A stretch of 64,000 bases of DNA from an uncultured Microscilla sp. Lineage in GTDB: Bacteria > Bacteroidota > Bacteroidia > Cytophagales > Microscillaceae. The notes under the pieces are model-generated. The model was not told the origin of the DNA and did not search any database. It saw nothing but the letters and a program-made list of their open reading frames with translations. The translations under genes were made by a program, and so were the position numbers. Of this stretch, positions 17,745 through 27,025 are shown piece by piece. The stretch covers positions 1 through 64,000 of the forward strand of contig NZ_CANLRP010000025.1 in assembly GCF_947493425.1 (NCBI RefSeq). Direction: 5' to 3'. Position 1 is the stretch's first letter. Each line of letters opens with the position of its first letter.

Positions 17745-18179
17745 TTATTCCTTAAGCCATTCCAGGGCTTTTTCGTTACGGTCAAAGTACAGTACTTGCA
17801 TTGTACCACTTTGTTTTTTTACCATGTCGTTGGTAGTTTGCTGAAGGGCTACCTCGGCAAAATAAGATGGAGGAATAATTACCGCCATTTTTTCTAAACC
17901 GGCCTCTGCCAATATCTGATTAAACTCTCCTGAAATCCAGTCTTGCAGGTCAGGCTCCATTACAAAGTCAAACTCTTTAGTATCAGCAAGCCATCTTTTT
18001 GCTCTTTTTTCTTTAACAAAAACAGCTGCTTGGGTGAGTAATTTTTTAAGTTCGTTTTCTTGAATATACTTGGTTTCAGTAAGCCACTGCAAGTTTACAA
18101 TTGAATTCTCTTGATCCCAAGTTGATTTCAGGTAAGGGGAGTCGATAAAAACTTCCTGATTATTTTGAGTAGTATCCAT
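17745..18179 (-). CDS. STAS/SpoIIAA-like protein
   Basis: A 144-residue cytoplasmic protein. The alternation of strands and helices, with segments such as KRAKRWLADTKEFDFV and EAGLEKMAVIIPPSYFAEVA, resembles the STAS/SpoIIAA-like proteins common in Bacteroidota. I do not see the canonical phosphoserine motif of true anti-sigma antagonists, so its role in phospho-signalling is open. I prefer the ATG at 18179 over an upstream in-frame start at 18242, because the added 21 residues look like leader. Confidence 0.6.
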   Translation of the reverse strand: MDTTQNNQEVFIDSPYLKSTWDQENSIVNLQWLTETKYIQENELKKLLTQAAVFVKEKRAKRWLADTKEFDFVMEPDLQDWISGEFNQILAEAGLEKMAVIIPPSYFAEVALQQTTNDMVKKQSGTMQVLYFDRNEKALEWLKE

Positions 18180-18566
18180 TAGTTGAATAAAGTTATGATT
18201 GTAAAAAATTATTTTAGGCTGGTGGATGTGAGAATAGGACAATTAAAACAGGCATAGGTGTAGTGGTAAAGAAGATGTTTAACATTTGTTAATAAGATGA
18301 ATGTTTATAACCGACTGCCAGGTAGGTTAAAAAAAGACAAACAACAACCCGTGCGAATTTTGAACATAGTAAAGATTGTATTTTTTCTTGTTTAACAGTT
18401 AATCATTATTTGTGGTTAACAAACAATAAATAAACAAGAAACAATCAGTACTATACCAAGTAAATTTACCTACGAAAGAAGCGGGAAATAGTTGGGCATT
18501 TTACAAAAAACCACCCCAGCTAAAATAAAGTTGAGGTGGTTTGAAAAATAAATGCTTTATATACAA
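18180..18566. other. Intergenic stretch with two hairpins
   Basis: No gene is seen. The stretch contains an 11-bp perfect inverted repeat (TTTCTTGTTTA at 18384-18394 with TAAACAAGAAA at 18431-18441) that surrounds a nested GTTTAAC/GTTAAC pair, and a terminator at 18508-18542. The first repeat could be an operator or an RNA structure. Confidence 0.4.
18508..18542 (-). terminator. Terminator after the serine hydrolase gene
   Basis: AAACCACC and GGTGGTTT form the base of a stem that extends to about 14 pairs with one mismatch and one wobble. It lies 25 bp beyond the stop codon at 18567 on the minus strand. Confidence 0.6.
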
Positions 18567-19883
18567 CTATTGCACTGCAGTGCTATCTGTTACCAAAAAT
18601 AAATCTTTTTTTGGCCACTGCTTAATGGTTTTTATTCCTCGTCTCATCACACCTTCCAATTCATAACTAAACCCTGGACCTCGCCAGGTACTGGTATTGG
18701 TGATAATGGCATAGCTTATACCATCTTGTCGGCGCTTTACTACAATTCCAGTACCCGCAAGGCTTCCAGTGCGCCACCATCGTTGGGCATTGCAGGCTTT
18801 CCAACCTAATACCTTTTTTTCGCTGCTATCACGCGGGGTAGTCATGGCTTTGATGCTCGCTGGGGTCAAAAAATCGGGTACTGTACTAAACCCATCAATT
18901 GCTGTTACCAAACGCAACAAGTCGGTAGGAGTGGCCAACCAGCCTCCTGCCGGACCCAATGCCTCTATATTGGTGGCATCGTAGGTGCGTGCTACCGAAT
19001 CGCCCGTGTTGTAACACGAGAGTTTTTTTTCTGCGTTGGCGTGCTCATAATAACTTACTTCGGTAAAAGCCTGGTCTTGTCGACGGTTTTTACCCAAGCG
19101 CATGCGTTCAATGCCCAAGGGTTTTAATATTTGTTGTACATACTTTTCATAGGGCATTCCTGCGGCTTTTTCTACCACTTTGCCTAGTACACAATACCCA
19201 AAGTTAGAGTAGTCGTAAAATTTGCCAGGCTCGAAGGCTACCTCTTGGGTAAGCATAAATTGGAGGGTAGTTTCAAAACTTGGGGGCGACTTTACCTGCA
19301 TACGTTTGGCTACGGCCAAAGGAACAAACATAGGGTCGGTACGATAAATATTGCGCCAGCCACCTGTATGAGTAAGCAAATGTTCTACTTTGATTTTAAG
19401 GAGATTAGGGCTTTTGTAATGCAAATAAGTAGTGTCATTTAAAATGCCTTTTTTGCCAAAAACCGCCTGATCAAGACTGATTTTTTTAGCTTCTACCAGT
19501 TTCATAATAGCCACTGCGGTGACAAGCTTTGATACACTTGCCGTGCGAAACAAATGATAGGGGGCAGTTTTTTCATGGCTGATGGTGTCTGCTTCGCCAT
19601 ACGCTTTGGCGTATAACAACTTGCCGTCTTTTACTATGCCCAGCGAAAGTCCTTGAACATCCCAATAACGCATAAATCGGTGAATCAAAGTATCCAATTT
19701 CACCATTTCGCTATAGTTTGAGTGGTGATTTCTTAAAGGAAAATCAATGGTAGGTTTGGCAGGTTGAGCAACTACTTCTTTGTCTAAACTCACCTCGCGT
19801 ACTTTTTCACTCTTTACTCCACAGCTACTTAACCAGCTTGCAAGAACAACTCCCCCAAAATAAATCCAGAAATTTTTTAACAT
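18567..19883 (-). CDS. Beta-lactamase-family serine hydrolase lipoprotein
   Basis: A 438-residue protein of the class C beta-lactamase/PBP-like fold, anchored as a lipoprotein (SWLSSC, Cys about 21). The catalytic SxxK is in FRTASVSKLVTA and the YxN motif in FYDYSNFGYCVLG. Family members include D,D-peptidases, esterases and D-amino-acid amidases, so the substrate cannot be fixed from sequence. A hydrophobic-aromatic segment with HTGGWRN follows the SxxK, as usual. The gene stands alone between two intergenic regions. Confidence 0.85.
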   Translation of the reverse strand: MLKNFWIYFGGVVLASWLSSCGVKSEKVREVSLDKEVVAQPAKPTIDFPLRNHHSNYSEMVKLDTLIHRFMRYWDVQGLSLGIVKDGKLLYAKAYGEADTISHEKTAPYHLFRTASVSKLVTAVAIMKLVEAKKISLDQAVFGKKGILNDTTYLHYKSPNLLKIKVEHLLTHTGGWRNIYRTDPMFVPLAVAKRMQVKSPPSFETTLQFMLTQEVAFEPGKFYDYSNFGYCVLGKVVEKAAGMPYEKYVQQILKPLGIERMRLGKNRRQDQAFTEVSYYEHANAEKKLSCYNTGDSVARTYDATNIEALGPAGGWLATPTDLLRLVTAIDGFSTVPDFLTPASIKAMTTPRDSSEKKVLGWKACNAQRWWRTGSLAGTGIVVKRRQDGISYAIITNTSTWRGPGFSYELEGVMRRGIKTIKQWPKKDLFLVTDSTAVQ

Positions 19884-20193
19884 AATTGCGATTTGAATAT
19901 AATAAGATTACAATGCTACAAAAAAATATGAATACAAGTCCATTCTTTTTGTAAGCAGTGGCTAAATCCAACAGACTACAGCCTCGATTTGGTTTTAGGG
20001 GCTACCTTACTGGCTTATTTTTTTAACTGAAGCCAGCAAGGATAAAAGAAAGTTTTTAACTTTCGTTCAACGACCAGTTATAATGCTCCTATTGACCGGT
20101 ATTAAATCTGAAGACTTAAATTAGTTAGGTATAAGGATTTGAGCAGCTTTTTATGTATGATGGTAGCACATTTATAAAGCCAAACTACACTTT
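19884..20193. other. Divergent intergenic region, nothing recognised
   Basis: This 310-bp stretch separates two divergent genes and must hold both promoters, but I found no clear TTTG/TAnnTTTG pair and no repeat. Confidence 0.4.
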
Positions 20194-21399
20194 ATGAAAA
20201 CAACAAAAACAATATTTATTGTATGCCTTATGGCTATATTTCCCTGGCTGGTAATAAGCTGTGGAGGAAAACAAGAACAGTCTGCCAGCGATCGGGCACA
20301 AGAATCTGCCAACCATTTGATCAAGGTAATAAACGAGTTTGAAAATGAACGTACCCAAGTTTTAGAAGTGATTAAGGTCTTAGATACTGGTATGAAAAAA
20401 TACATGTCTAGCAATATGTCTACCAAAAAGAAAGCCGAGAACTATGAGAGAGATTGGAAAAAACTCGCAGGAAATATTAAAGAGATGGAGCTAAAGTTTA
20501 ATGTCATTGAGCAAAGATCAAAAGCCTACTTTGACCAACTATACAGTATCAACGAAAGCATTAGCAACGATGATTTGCGTAAAAAAGAGTTTAGTAAAAA
20601 TACAGCGTTGAAACAAAACTGGGACAAGGCATACCAGCAAGCTCAACAAGATATGCGCAAAATAAAAGTGGTGTTAGAAGAAGGTAATGATTTGAATAAA
20701 GTATTGATTTCCAGTATAATGAGGTCAAAAATTACTTATAACATTAGCCAAATGCAAGGCATATCGAGTCGGGCACGCAAAATAGTGAAAGAGCTGAGTA
20801 GTTTTTCGGTAGAGAGCAAAAAAATACTACAGGGTGGTTTTACCAGTTACCGTGCCTCAAAAAACAACTCAAATGAGTCAACTAATGAACATCGTAAAAA
20901 ACAAGAGACATCAGGCGAGCAACCCGAACCTACCCCCAAGATAAACAGTGGTGCCCCATTGACTGAGGTGTTGAGCAACGAAATAAATGCTTCGAGTTAT
21001 TTATCTGCCGATGGTTTTGTGTATAAACCTGCCAATGTAAATGATAACAACCTGAAAACCTGGTGGTCGCCCAGGCGCGATGATTTTGCCACGAATTGGT
21101 TACAAGTCATTTTTGACTCTGTGGAGCCTATCAGGGCGATTGAAGTACACGGAGGTTCTCATTATCCTGATTATCCCAAATATGGGGATATTTTTAGAAT
21201 GAATCATCGGGTAAAAACTGCCACACTTGAGTTTTCTGACGGAAGTAAGGAAACCATTCGCCTCAAAGATATAGATGCAGTGCAAGAGTTTCAGTTTCGT
21301 CCGCGTAATACCCGTTATATTATACTTAAGGTCAAAACCTGGTATCCTTCCGAAAAGTGGAAAGACATCTGCGTGTCACATTTCAAAGCGTTTAAATAA
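20194..21399 (+). CDS. Lipoprotein with coiled coil and NADase-type glycan-binding-like domain
   Basis: A 401-residue lipoprotein (lipobox LVISC, Cys about 23). Residues about 30-215 are a charged coiled coil. A polar linker (about 218-258) leads to a C-terminal beta sandwich (about 262-401) resembling the discoidin-like NADase-type glycan-binding domain: NDNNLKTWWSPRRDD, LQVIFDSVEPIRAIEVHGGS and ILKVKTWYPSEKWKDICVS. It may bind surface glycans or peptidoglycan. Its stop codon overlaps the start of the next gene (TAATG), so the two are translationally coupled. Confidence 0.75.
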   Translation: MKTTKTIFIVCLMAIFPWLVISCGGKQEQSASDRAQESANHLIKVINEFENERTQVLEVIKVLDTGMKKYMSSNMSTKKKAENYERDWKKLAGNIKEMELKFNVIEQRSKAYFDQLYSINESISNDDLRKKEFSKNTALKQNWDKAYQQAQQDMRKIKVVLEEGNDLNKVLISSIMRSKITYNISQMQGISSRARKIVKELSSFSVESKKILQGGFTSYRASKNNSNESTNEHRKKQETSGEQPEPTPKINSGAPLTEVLSNEINASSYLSADGFVYKPANVNDNNLKTWWSPRRDDFATNWLQVIFDSVEPIRAIEVHGGSHYPDYPKYGDIFRMNHRVKTATLEFSDGSKETIRLKDIDAVQEFQFRPRNTRYIILKVKTWYPSEKWKDICVSHFKAFK

Positions 21400-22319
21400 T
21401 GAGTATCTCAGGTAGAATAATATGGTGGGGGTGGTGTTGCCTATGGGTGGTGTTGGTTGTTGGGTGCAATCGCCCACAGGCAAAAAATAACAAAGAAAGG
21501 CAAGATTCTGTTGCTGTGTCTACGTTAGCCGAGCCTACCATAGGTAGTGCAAAATTACCCCCTTGTGACTCCTTACTGGTGATGCAAACCATCAATGTAA
21601 AAGGGCATTTGGTGGACATTGCCGTACCCCAGCAGTCTACAGACATAAAAGCCAACTTATTGGTATTGCAAGGCTGGAACTTCCCTAAAGACGATTGGTG
21701 TAAGAAATCTTCCTTGTGTAAAAAAGCCCTGTCGCAAGGCTATCGATTGATTATGCCCGAAATGGGCAAAAGCACTTATTCGTCCAAACTATACCCGGAA
21801 ACTCTCAAACAATGGCGCAAGTACCCTACGCTTAAGTGGGTAACCGATTCATTGATTCCTTATTTGCAACAGCAATATTGTATCATGATGCCTCATCAGG
21901 CAAACTTTGTGGTGGGACTTTCTACTGGGGCAAGGGGGGCAGGGCTGGTAGTACTCAACCTGCCTGGTTTGTTTAAAGCCGCTGCTGCTCTTTCGGGAGA
22001 CTTTGATCAAAGAAGAATACCCTATGACCGTATTATGACAGGGTTTTATGGCAGCATTGCTACTTTTCCGAAGCGTTGGGCAGGGAAAGATAATATGTTG
22101 GTCAATATCCAAAAATTTAAAACGCCGTTTTATCTGGGGCATGGCAAGTTAGATAAGGTATGCCCTCCTGCCCAAACCAAGTTATTTTATAATGCATTTA
22201 AGAAGGCCCACCCTCAGCTCCAGGTAGTGTTAAGTATGCCAACGTGGGCGGCTCATAACTATAAGTACTGGGATTATGAAGTAGATAATTTTCTGAAGTT
22301 TTTTGAGGCTTATAGGTGA
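21399..22319 (+). CDS. Alpha/beta-hydrolase (esterase-like) lipoprotein
   Basis: A 306-residue lipoprotein (lipobox LVVGC) with an alpha/beta-hydrolase fold. The nucleophile elbow is GLSTGARG, the acid lies in LGHGKLDKVCPPAQ and the histidine in TWAAHNYKYW. It resembles esterase D/feruloyl-esterase-type proteins; the substrate is unknown. The ATG shares one base with the stop of the preceding glycan-binding-like lipoprotein. This suggests that the two work together on an envelope or extracellular substrate; that is inference. Confidence 0.82.
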   Translation: MSISGRIIWWGWCCLWVVLVVGCNRPQAKNNKERQDSVAVSTLAEPTIGSAKLPPCDSLLVMQTINVKGHLVDIAVPQQSTDIKANLLVLQGWNFPKDDWCKKSSLCKKALSQGYRLIMPEMGKSTYSSKLYPETLKQWRKYPTLKWVTDSLIPYLQQQYCIMMPHQANFVVGLSTGARGAGLVVLNLPGLFKAAAALSGDFDQRRIPYDRIMTGFYGSIATFPKRWAGKDNMLVNIQKFKTPFYLGHGKLDKVCPPAQTKLFYNAFKKAHPQLQVVLSMPTWAAHNYKYWDYEVDNFLKFFEAYR

Positions 22320-22337
22320 ATTTCTCCAGCAAAAAAA

Positions 22338-22365
22338 GCTGCTTGTTTTTGAGCAGCCTTTTTTT
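22338..22365. terminator. Bidirectional terminator
   Basis: GCTGCT and AGCAGC form a short stem flanked by an A run on the left and a T run on the right. It lies between two convergent genes and can serve both. Confidence 0.65.
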
Positions 22366-22382
22366 GTGAGTACTTATACTTT

Positions 22383-23606
22383 TTATGCAGCTGCTTTAGC
22401 TTTTTTGCTAAGTACTACGCCATGCAGCAATAAACCAATTGCCAAAACAAGCATGATGATACCGTATACCAAAAATGCAGTAGAAACGTCCATGAATTTA
22501 AGCGCAACACTGGTGATATTGGGTGAAACAAAAATAGCAAAGAACAATAAGCTAGTAAATATACCCATGAAACGCCCAACTAAGGGAAGAGGCACTAAAC
22601 TCATAATCCACAAGCTGGTATTGGTACCATTGAGCCCATACCCCAAGCCTGCCAAACCTACCCCTATCAGAAACACAGGGTAGGTGTTGGCTTGATTGAT
22701 AATGATGAATCCGCTACCTATCACAATAAATACCAATGCATAAATCAATTGGTAATGCAACCTTTGCTTGATGGGTGTATACAAAAACATAGAGCTGGCT
22801 GCACCAGACGCCAAAAACACCGCAAAGCCAGTAACGATGTAGTAAATATCTGTGCTAAACCTTGCCACAATGATGTCGGGTAATTTTATAAAAGTCAAAC
22901 TTACCAAAGTAACCGCCACAAAAGAGATGGCATAGACCAGTATCACCAGTGCTTTAGGGTAAGAGGTTGGCAAGGGAGCATCATTAGGTTTTGTTGTAGA
23001 GGCAACTGTTGGCTCGTTAGGGGCTGGGTTACTTATTGGTTTTTTGTCCTGAAGCGATATGATTGCCAACGGAATAAGCAAAAAAGCTACCCCATACATC
23101 GCAAAAGGGTGGTGCCAGCTTTTGGCAGCTAATGGAGCTACTACATATAAAAAAGCCACACTTGCCCACAAACTAAAGCCATTGATAAACCCCATAAACC
23201 TGCTGCGGGCTTCACCCTCAAAATAATCGGCAACAAAAGTAAACAAAATGGTCATGATGCCTGCAATGGATAAACCTATGAAGGCGCGTGATAGTATGAG
23301 CAAATAAATATTGTTGAGGTATAGCCCCGATGTGCCCGCTACTCCATACAAAGCAAAGGCAGCGATGAGTAACTTTTTTTTGCTAAACCTTTCGATCAGC
23401 AAGCCCACTATGGTGGCTCCTATTGCAATAAACAATGCATTGAATACCAGTACATAATTTACCAGTAGTTTGACATTGGGCACCTCTGCAAAGTTTTTGG
23501 CGATGGCAGGTTGCAATGGCATTACTACGGCGTCGCCCATTGACACCAAAGTGCCCCCTACAAGTAGGGTCATTTTAGTCAGCGGATTTACTTTTGGTTG
23601 ACTCAT
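22383..23606 (-). CDS. Major facilitator superfamily transporter
   Basis: A 407-residue inner-membrane carrier with 12 predicted helices in two halves separated by a central polar loop (about 193-220). The loop after helix 2 has the MFS-like GLLIERFSKKKLL motif, and EGEARSRFMGF lies between helices 4 and 5. Substrate and direction are not evident. The resemblance to drug/metabolite exporters is general only. It is convergent with the hydrolase gene and not part of an obvious operon. Confidence 0.85.
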   Translation of the reverse strand: MSQPKVNPLTKMTLLVGGTLVSMGDAVVMPLQPAIAKNFAEVPNVKLLVNYVLVFNALFIAIGATIVGLLIERFSKKKLLIAAFALYGVAGTSGLYLNNIYLLILSRAFIGLSIAGIMTILFTFVADYFEGEARSRFMGFINGFSLWASVAFLYVVAPLAAKSWHHPFAMYGVAFLLIPLAIISLQDKKPISNPAPNEPTVASTTKPNDAPLPTSYPKALVILVYAISFVAVTLVSLTFIKLPDIIVARFSTDIYYIVTGFAVFLASGAASSMFLYTPIKQRLHYQLIYALVFIVIGSGFIIINQANTYPVFLIGVGLAGLGYGLNGTNTSLWIMSLVPLPLVGRFMGIFTSLLFFAIFVSPNITSVALKFMDVSTAFLVYGIIMLVLAIGLLLHGVVLSKKAKAAA

Positions 23607-23678
23607 ATCAGAAGGAAGTTAGATTTGCATAATACCTTTTTTATGGACATAAATGGCGCCATGATGAAAAAAATGATT

Positions 23679-24857
23679 TTATTCTAAAGATTTAATCACC
23701 TTTTGTACCATTTCTCCTACTTTGGAAGGCTCAAGCCAACGTGTTACAATTACCAGGTTGTGTTGTGGAGCTATCACAATAAAATTTCCTCCAAAACCAG
23801 CTGCATAATAGACCGTCTCTGGTATTCCAGCCCAATGCCTTGCTCCTTTTTTGTTAAGCCACCACATGTAGCCATAGTTTACATTGGCTTTAGAGGGAGT
23901 AGTAGCAGCTTTGATCCATTGGGGTGAAAATATTTGTTTTCCGTTCCAGTTGCCATTATTCAAAAACAATAAGCCAAAGCGTGCGTGATCCTCAGTATTG
24001 ATAAATAAACCTCCACCTGAGTGGCCACCACCGCTTACTGATTGCACCTTGGCACCATCTACGTTTACCCACGAGTTGTCATAGCCAAACCAACGCCAGG
24101 TAGTAGAAGCGCCTATCTTATCCATGACCTTTTCTTTCAGTACCTGGGGCAGGGGCTTGCGCCAAACCTGAAGCAACGAATAAGCCAGCAGGTTTACCCT
24201 TACATCGTTGTATTTAAAGTGAGTGCCAGGTTCGTGCAATTTACGTCTTTGCCATTCATCTATGTTCCCAGTATTGGGTGGACGGTCTGCCCAGTCGTAC
24301 CCTCCCCAAAGTTGCCCATACCAGTCAGATGATTGGGTAAGCAGGTGTGCCCAGGTTATTTTGGCGTTATGTTGTCCACTAAACTTTCCATCCCATACAT
24401 ATTGCGCTACCCGATCATCAAGTGATACTATCAGTTTTTCGTCTATAGCCAGTGCTGCTACTGTAGACAAATAACTTTTGGTTACACTAAAAGTCATATC
24501 TACCCGTTTGGTATCGCCCCATTGAGCAATCACATAGCCATTCTTTAAGATCATGCCTGTAGGAGCTCCTCGTTTTTTGACTGGTCCTAATATTTTGTGA
24601 AAAGGTTCACGGCGAAAGCCCTTCAAGATAGCTGTGCGTAAATCACGCGATCCTGAGTATTCATTGGCTTTGGCAAAGTTTACTGCCTCTTGTAGGCGTT
24701 GCTGGTTTACCTTCAGTTGTGCAGGCAATTTGCTTTGCCAGGTAGCCCCCCTTGGCGGGAAGTAATCGCTGTTTTGGGCTGTCAAATTACTCCCAAACAG
24801 CCCAAGTATACAGGTAAAAACAGCAATCAATAAGTTTTTTTCTTGAATTTTAGTCAT
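23679..24857 (-). CDS. Exported beta-lactamase-family serine hydrolase
   Basis: A 392-residue secreted protein with a signal peptide (cleaving near SNLTAQ). It has the PBP/class C beta-lactamase fold: catalytic SxxK in MTFSVTKSYLS, the second motif as FKYNDVRVNLL (YND where YxN is usual) and GGGHSGGGLF as the third. It likely hydrolyses an ester or peptide; true beta-lactamase activity is not implied. I chose the ATG at 24857. An in-frame TTG at 24887 lies directly against a -7 promoter box and would not be transcribed. Confidence 0.85.
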   Translation of the reverse strand: MTKIQEKNLLIAVFTCILGLFGSNLTAQNSDYFPPRGATWQSKLPAQLKVNQQRLQEAVNFAKANEYSGSRDLRTAILKGFRREPFHKILGPVKKRGAPTGMILKNGYVIAQWGDTKRVDMTFSVTKSYLSTVAALAIDEKLIVSLDDRVAQYVWDGKFSGQHNAKITWAHLLTQSSDWYGQLWGGYDWADRPPNTGNIDEWQRRKLHEPGTHFKYNDVRVNLLAYSLLQVWRKPLPQVLKEKVMDKIGASTTWRWFGYDNSWVNVDGAKVQSVSGGGHSGGGLFINTEDHARFGLLFLNNGNWNGKQIFSPQWIKAATTPSKANVNYGYMWWLNKKGARHWAGIPETVYYAAGFGGNFIVIAPQHNLVIVTRWLEPSKVGEMVQKVIKSLE

Positions 24858-24888
24858 TGTCCTTTTAGGTTTGAATAGTTTTATCAAT

Positions 24889-24896
24889 CAAATCTA
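24889..24896 (-). promoter_or_regulatory. Candidate -7 box for the 23679 gene
   Basis: On the minus strand this reads TAGATTTG, a match to the Bacteroidota -7 element. A TTG 14 bases upstream (24911-24913) is closer than ideal. It would give a leader of about 25 bases before the ATG at 24857. Confidence 0.4.
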
Positions 24897-25171
24897 TTCG
24901 ATCATAAGTGCAATTGCTAATAACCAGTACTTTTAACAAAAGTTTATAAATCAGGTATGAAGCAGTGCCCCAAATAATCGCTACTTTTGTTTTTCAATGG
25001 TTTGTACAGTTTTAATAACTATCTGATTATCAGAGAATTAAATTTTTAGTAATTTTCGGATAAAATACTGAAAATCAATGTGTTAAATATTTGAAGTATT
25101 CGGTATTTCATTTTTTTTGAAAGGCTGTACGGACTATTGGTTTTTTAAAGTACATTAAATCAGACACATAT

Positions 25172-25897
25172 ATGAAATTGGACATATTGGCATTGGGGGT
25201 GCACCCTGACGACGTAGAGCTGGCGTGCAGTGGTACCGTTATTTCTCATATAAATAGGGGTAAAAAAGTGGGTATTGTAGATTTTACCAGGGGTGAATTG
25301 GGCACGCGAGGCACTGCCGAAACCCGCAAAGCAGAGTCTGAAGCTGCTTCTAAGATTTTGGGAGTAGAGGTGCGCGAAAACCTGGAAATGGCAGATGGTT
25401 TTTTTCAAAATGACAAAGCCCACCAACTAAAACTGATTACTGCACTGAGAAAGTTTCAGCCCGAAATAGTACTTGCCAATGCGTTAGATGATCGTCACTC
25501 TGACCACGGCAGAGCCGCCAAACTTACCATAGATGCTTGTTTTTATGCTGGATTGGTAAAAGTAGAAACCCGTGACGCACAAGGGAACATTCAGGCACCC
25601 TGGCGACCTCAACAAATTTACCATTATGTACAAGATCGTTATATGAAGCCTGATTTGATTGTTGATGTAACCCCATTTTGGGAGCAACGCATGGACGCAG
25701 TCAAAGCCTTTAAAACCCAGTTTTTTATTTCAGGCAATGAAGACAATGAACCCACCACTCCTATATCTACCCCCGACTTTATGCTTTTTCTGGAAGCCCG
25801 CGCCCGCGAGTTTGGACGCTTGATTGGGGTAAAGTATGGCGAGGGTTTTGTGAGCCGTACCCCGATAGGAGCCACCAATTTGTTTGAATTGAAATAG
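25172..25897 (+). CDS. bshB1: Bacillithiol biosynthesis deacetylase BshB1
   Basis: A 241-residue zinc-dependent LmbE/PIG-L-family deacetylase. BshB1 enzymes remove the acetyl group from GlcNAc-malate in bacillithiol synthesis. The zinc motif HPDDVE is at 13-18 and the third ligand is in DDRHSDHGRAAK. Other family phrases are DFTRGELGTRGT, LEMADGFFQ and QIYHYVQDRYMKPDLIVD. Neither bshA nor bshC is nearby. Bacillithiol is known in Bacteroidota, so the call is plausible for this lineage. Confidence 0.9.
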   Translation: MKLDILALGVHPDDVELACSGTVISHINRGKKVGIVDFTRGELGTRGTAETRKAESEAASKILGVEVRENLEMADGFFQNDKAHQLKLITALRKFQPEIVLANALDDRHSDHGRAAKLTIDACFYAGLVKVETRDAQGNIQAPWRPQQIYHYVQDRYMKPDLIVDVTPFWEQRMDAVKAFKTQFFISGNEDNEPTTPISTPDFMLFLEARAREFGRLIGVKYGEGFVSRTPIGATNLFELK

Positions 25898-25966
25898 ATG
25901 CAAAATGTGCATAATAGTTAGTTGAACCATCAGCGAAAGCTCATCATCGCTTAACAATTGCTCTCT

Positions 25967-26932
25967 ATGAAAACCATTGCTTTTGTCATTTTACCCCAAG
26001 TACATATACTAGATCTTGCCGGACCTTTGCAAGTGTTTTATGAAGCCAAAAACGACTATCAGCAACCGTTTGATTTACAACAAGTAGCCCTTGCTCCAGA
26101 AGTGTCTATGGCTCAAGGACTTACCCTGAGTCACTTGGTACCCTATACCACGCTCAATTTGCAGAAAGGAGATTATATAATAATTGCGGGTATACATACT
26201 AGCGGTTTTCGTTCAGAAATATACCGGCAAGCCTCCTCTGCGTTTTTTGACTGGCTCAATGCTCAACATGCTCAAGGCGTAAAAATATGTTCGGTGTGTA
26301 CCGGAGCATTTGTATTGGCGCAAGCTGGTTTGTTAGACGGTAAAAAATGCACTACCCATTGGAAAGCCTCTCAAGAACTCCATGATAAATTCCCAGCGGC
26401 TAAAGTGCAGTCTGACTGCTTGTATATTAAAGACCAACAGGTGTATACCAGTGCTGGAGTAGCTTCGGGTATCGACCTTGCCTTGTCTATTCTGGAAGAA
26501 GAAGCAGGGGCTTTGTTGGCGGCAAAAGTAGCCCGCGAAATTGTAGTGTACATGCGACGCAATGGTTTGGAGCAACAGCAAAGTATTTACCTGGATTATC
26601 GAACCCATTTGTATGAAGGAGTACACCGGGTGCAAGATTGGTTGGTGCAAAATCCAGAAAAAAAAAACAACCTCGAAGAATTGGCCGAAATGGCGCACAT
26701 GAGTAGTCGTAACCTTACCCGTCTGTTTCGTAAAGCTACTGGAGTCAGTGTTCATGAGTTTGCTACTAAAATAAGGCTTGAGTTGGCAAAAAAACTGCTT
26801 AAAAACCCTGACCTCACCATTGAGGCAGTAGCTGCCCGGTGTGGTTTCAAAGATGCCCGTCAGTTGCGTCGTTTATGGCGTGAGCAGTTTGCCCAAAGCC
26901 CGCTCGAATGGAGAAGAGGAGAGCTGGTATAA
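25967..26932 (+). CDS. GlxA-type AraC regulator with DJ-1/PfpI domain
   Basis: A 321-residue transcriptional regulator. The N-terminal DJ-1/PfpI-like domain (about 1-190) carries VHILDLAGPLQVF and the nucleophile-elbow cysteine in CSVCTGAFVLAQAG. The C-terminal AraC HTH (about 215-321) has LEELAEMAHMSSRNLTRLFR and FKDARQLRRLWRE. This is the GlxA family architecture. I start it at the ATG at 25967; the frame opens at a TTG at 25958. The next gene encodes a DJ-1/PfpI domain without HTH, a likely target or partner. Confidence 0.88.
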   Translation: MKTIAFVILPQVHILDLAGPLQVFYEAKNDYQQPFDLQQVALAPEVSMAQGLTLSHLVPYTTLNLQKGDYIIIAGIHTSGFRSEIYRQASSAFFDWLNAQHAQGVKICSVCTGAFVLAQAGLLDGKKCTTHWKASQELHDKFPAAKVQSDCLYIKDQQVYTSAGVASGIDLALSILEEEAGALLAAKVAREIVVYMRRNGLEQQQSIYLDYRTHLYEGVHRVQDWLVQNPEKKNNLEELAEMAHMSSRNLTRLFRKATGVSVHEFATKIRLELAKKLLKNPDLTIEAVAARCGFKDARQLRRLWREQFAQSPLEWRRGELV

Positions 26933-26965
26933 TTGGTATGGCTTATTTTGTCCGTTAAATGTCCT

Positions 26966-26995
26966 TTTGTCAAGTGTTTTATCGACCTATATTTG
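26966..26995 (+). promoter_or_regulatory. Bacteroidota-type promoter for the DJ-1/PfpI gene
   Basis: TTTG (26966-26969), then 18 bases, then TATATTTG (26988-26995): a full match to the consensus. The predicted transcript would start about 24 bases before the ATG at 27026. This supports that start over the longer frame opening at 26933 and gives the gene its own promoter. Confidence 0.6.
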
Positions 26996-27025
26996 TGTCA
27001 TTATCAATATTTAAACACTTTTTCG

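Noticed and set aside
18567-24857. Antibiotic-resistance beta-lactamases
   Set aside because: Both genes have the general PBP/esterase fold with altered motifs; nothing points to beta-lactam hydrolysis.
25172-25897. Bacillithiol biosynthesis cluster
   Set aside because: Only bshB1 is recognised; bshA and bshC are not in the window.
26933-27025. Longer N-terminus for the DJ-1/PfpI protein
   Set aside because: A consensus promoter lies inside this stretch, so it is leader or untranscribed DNA.
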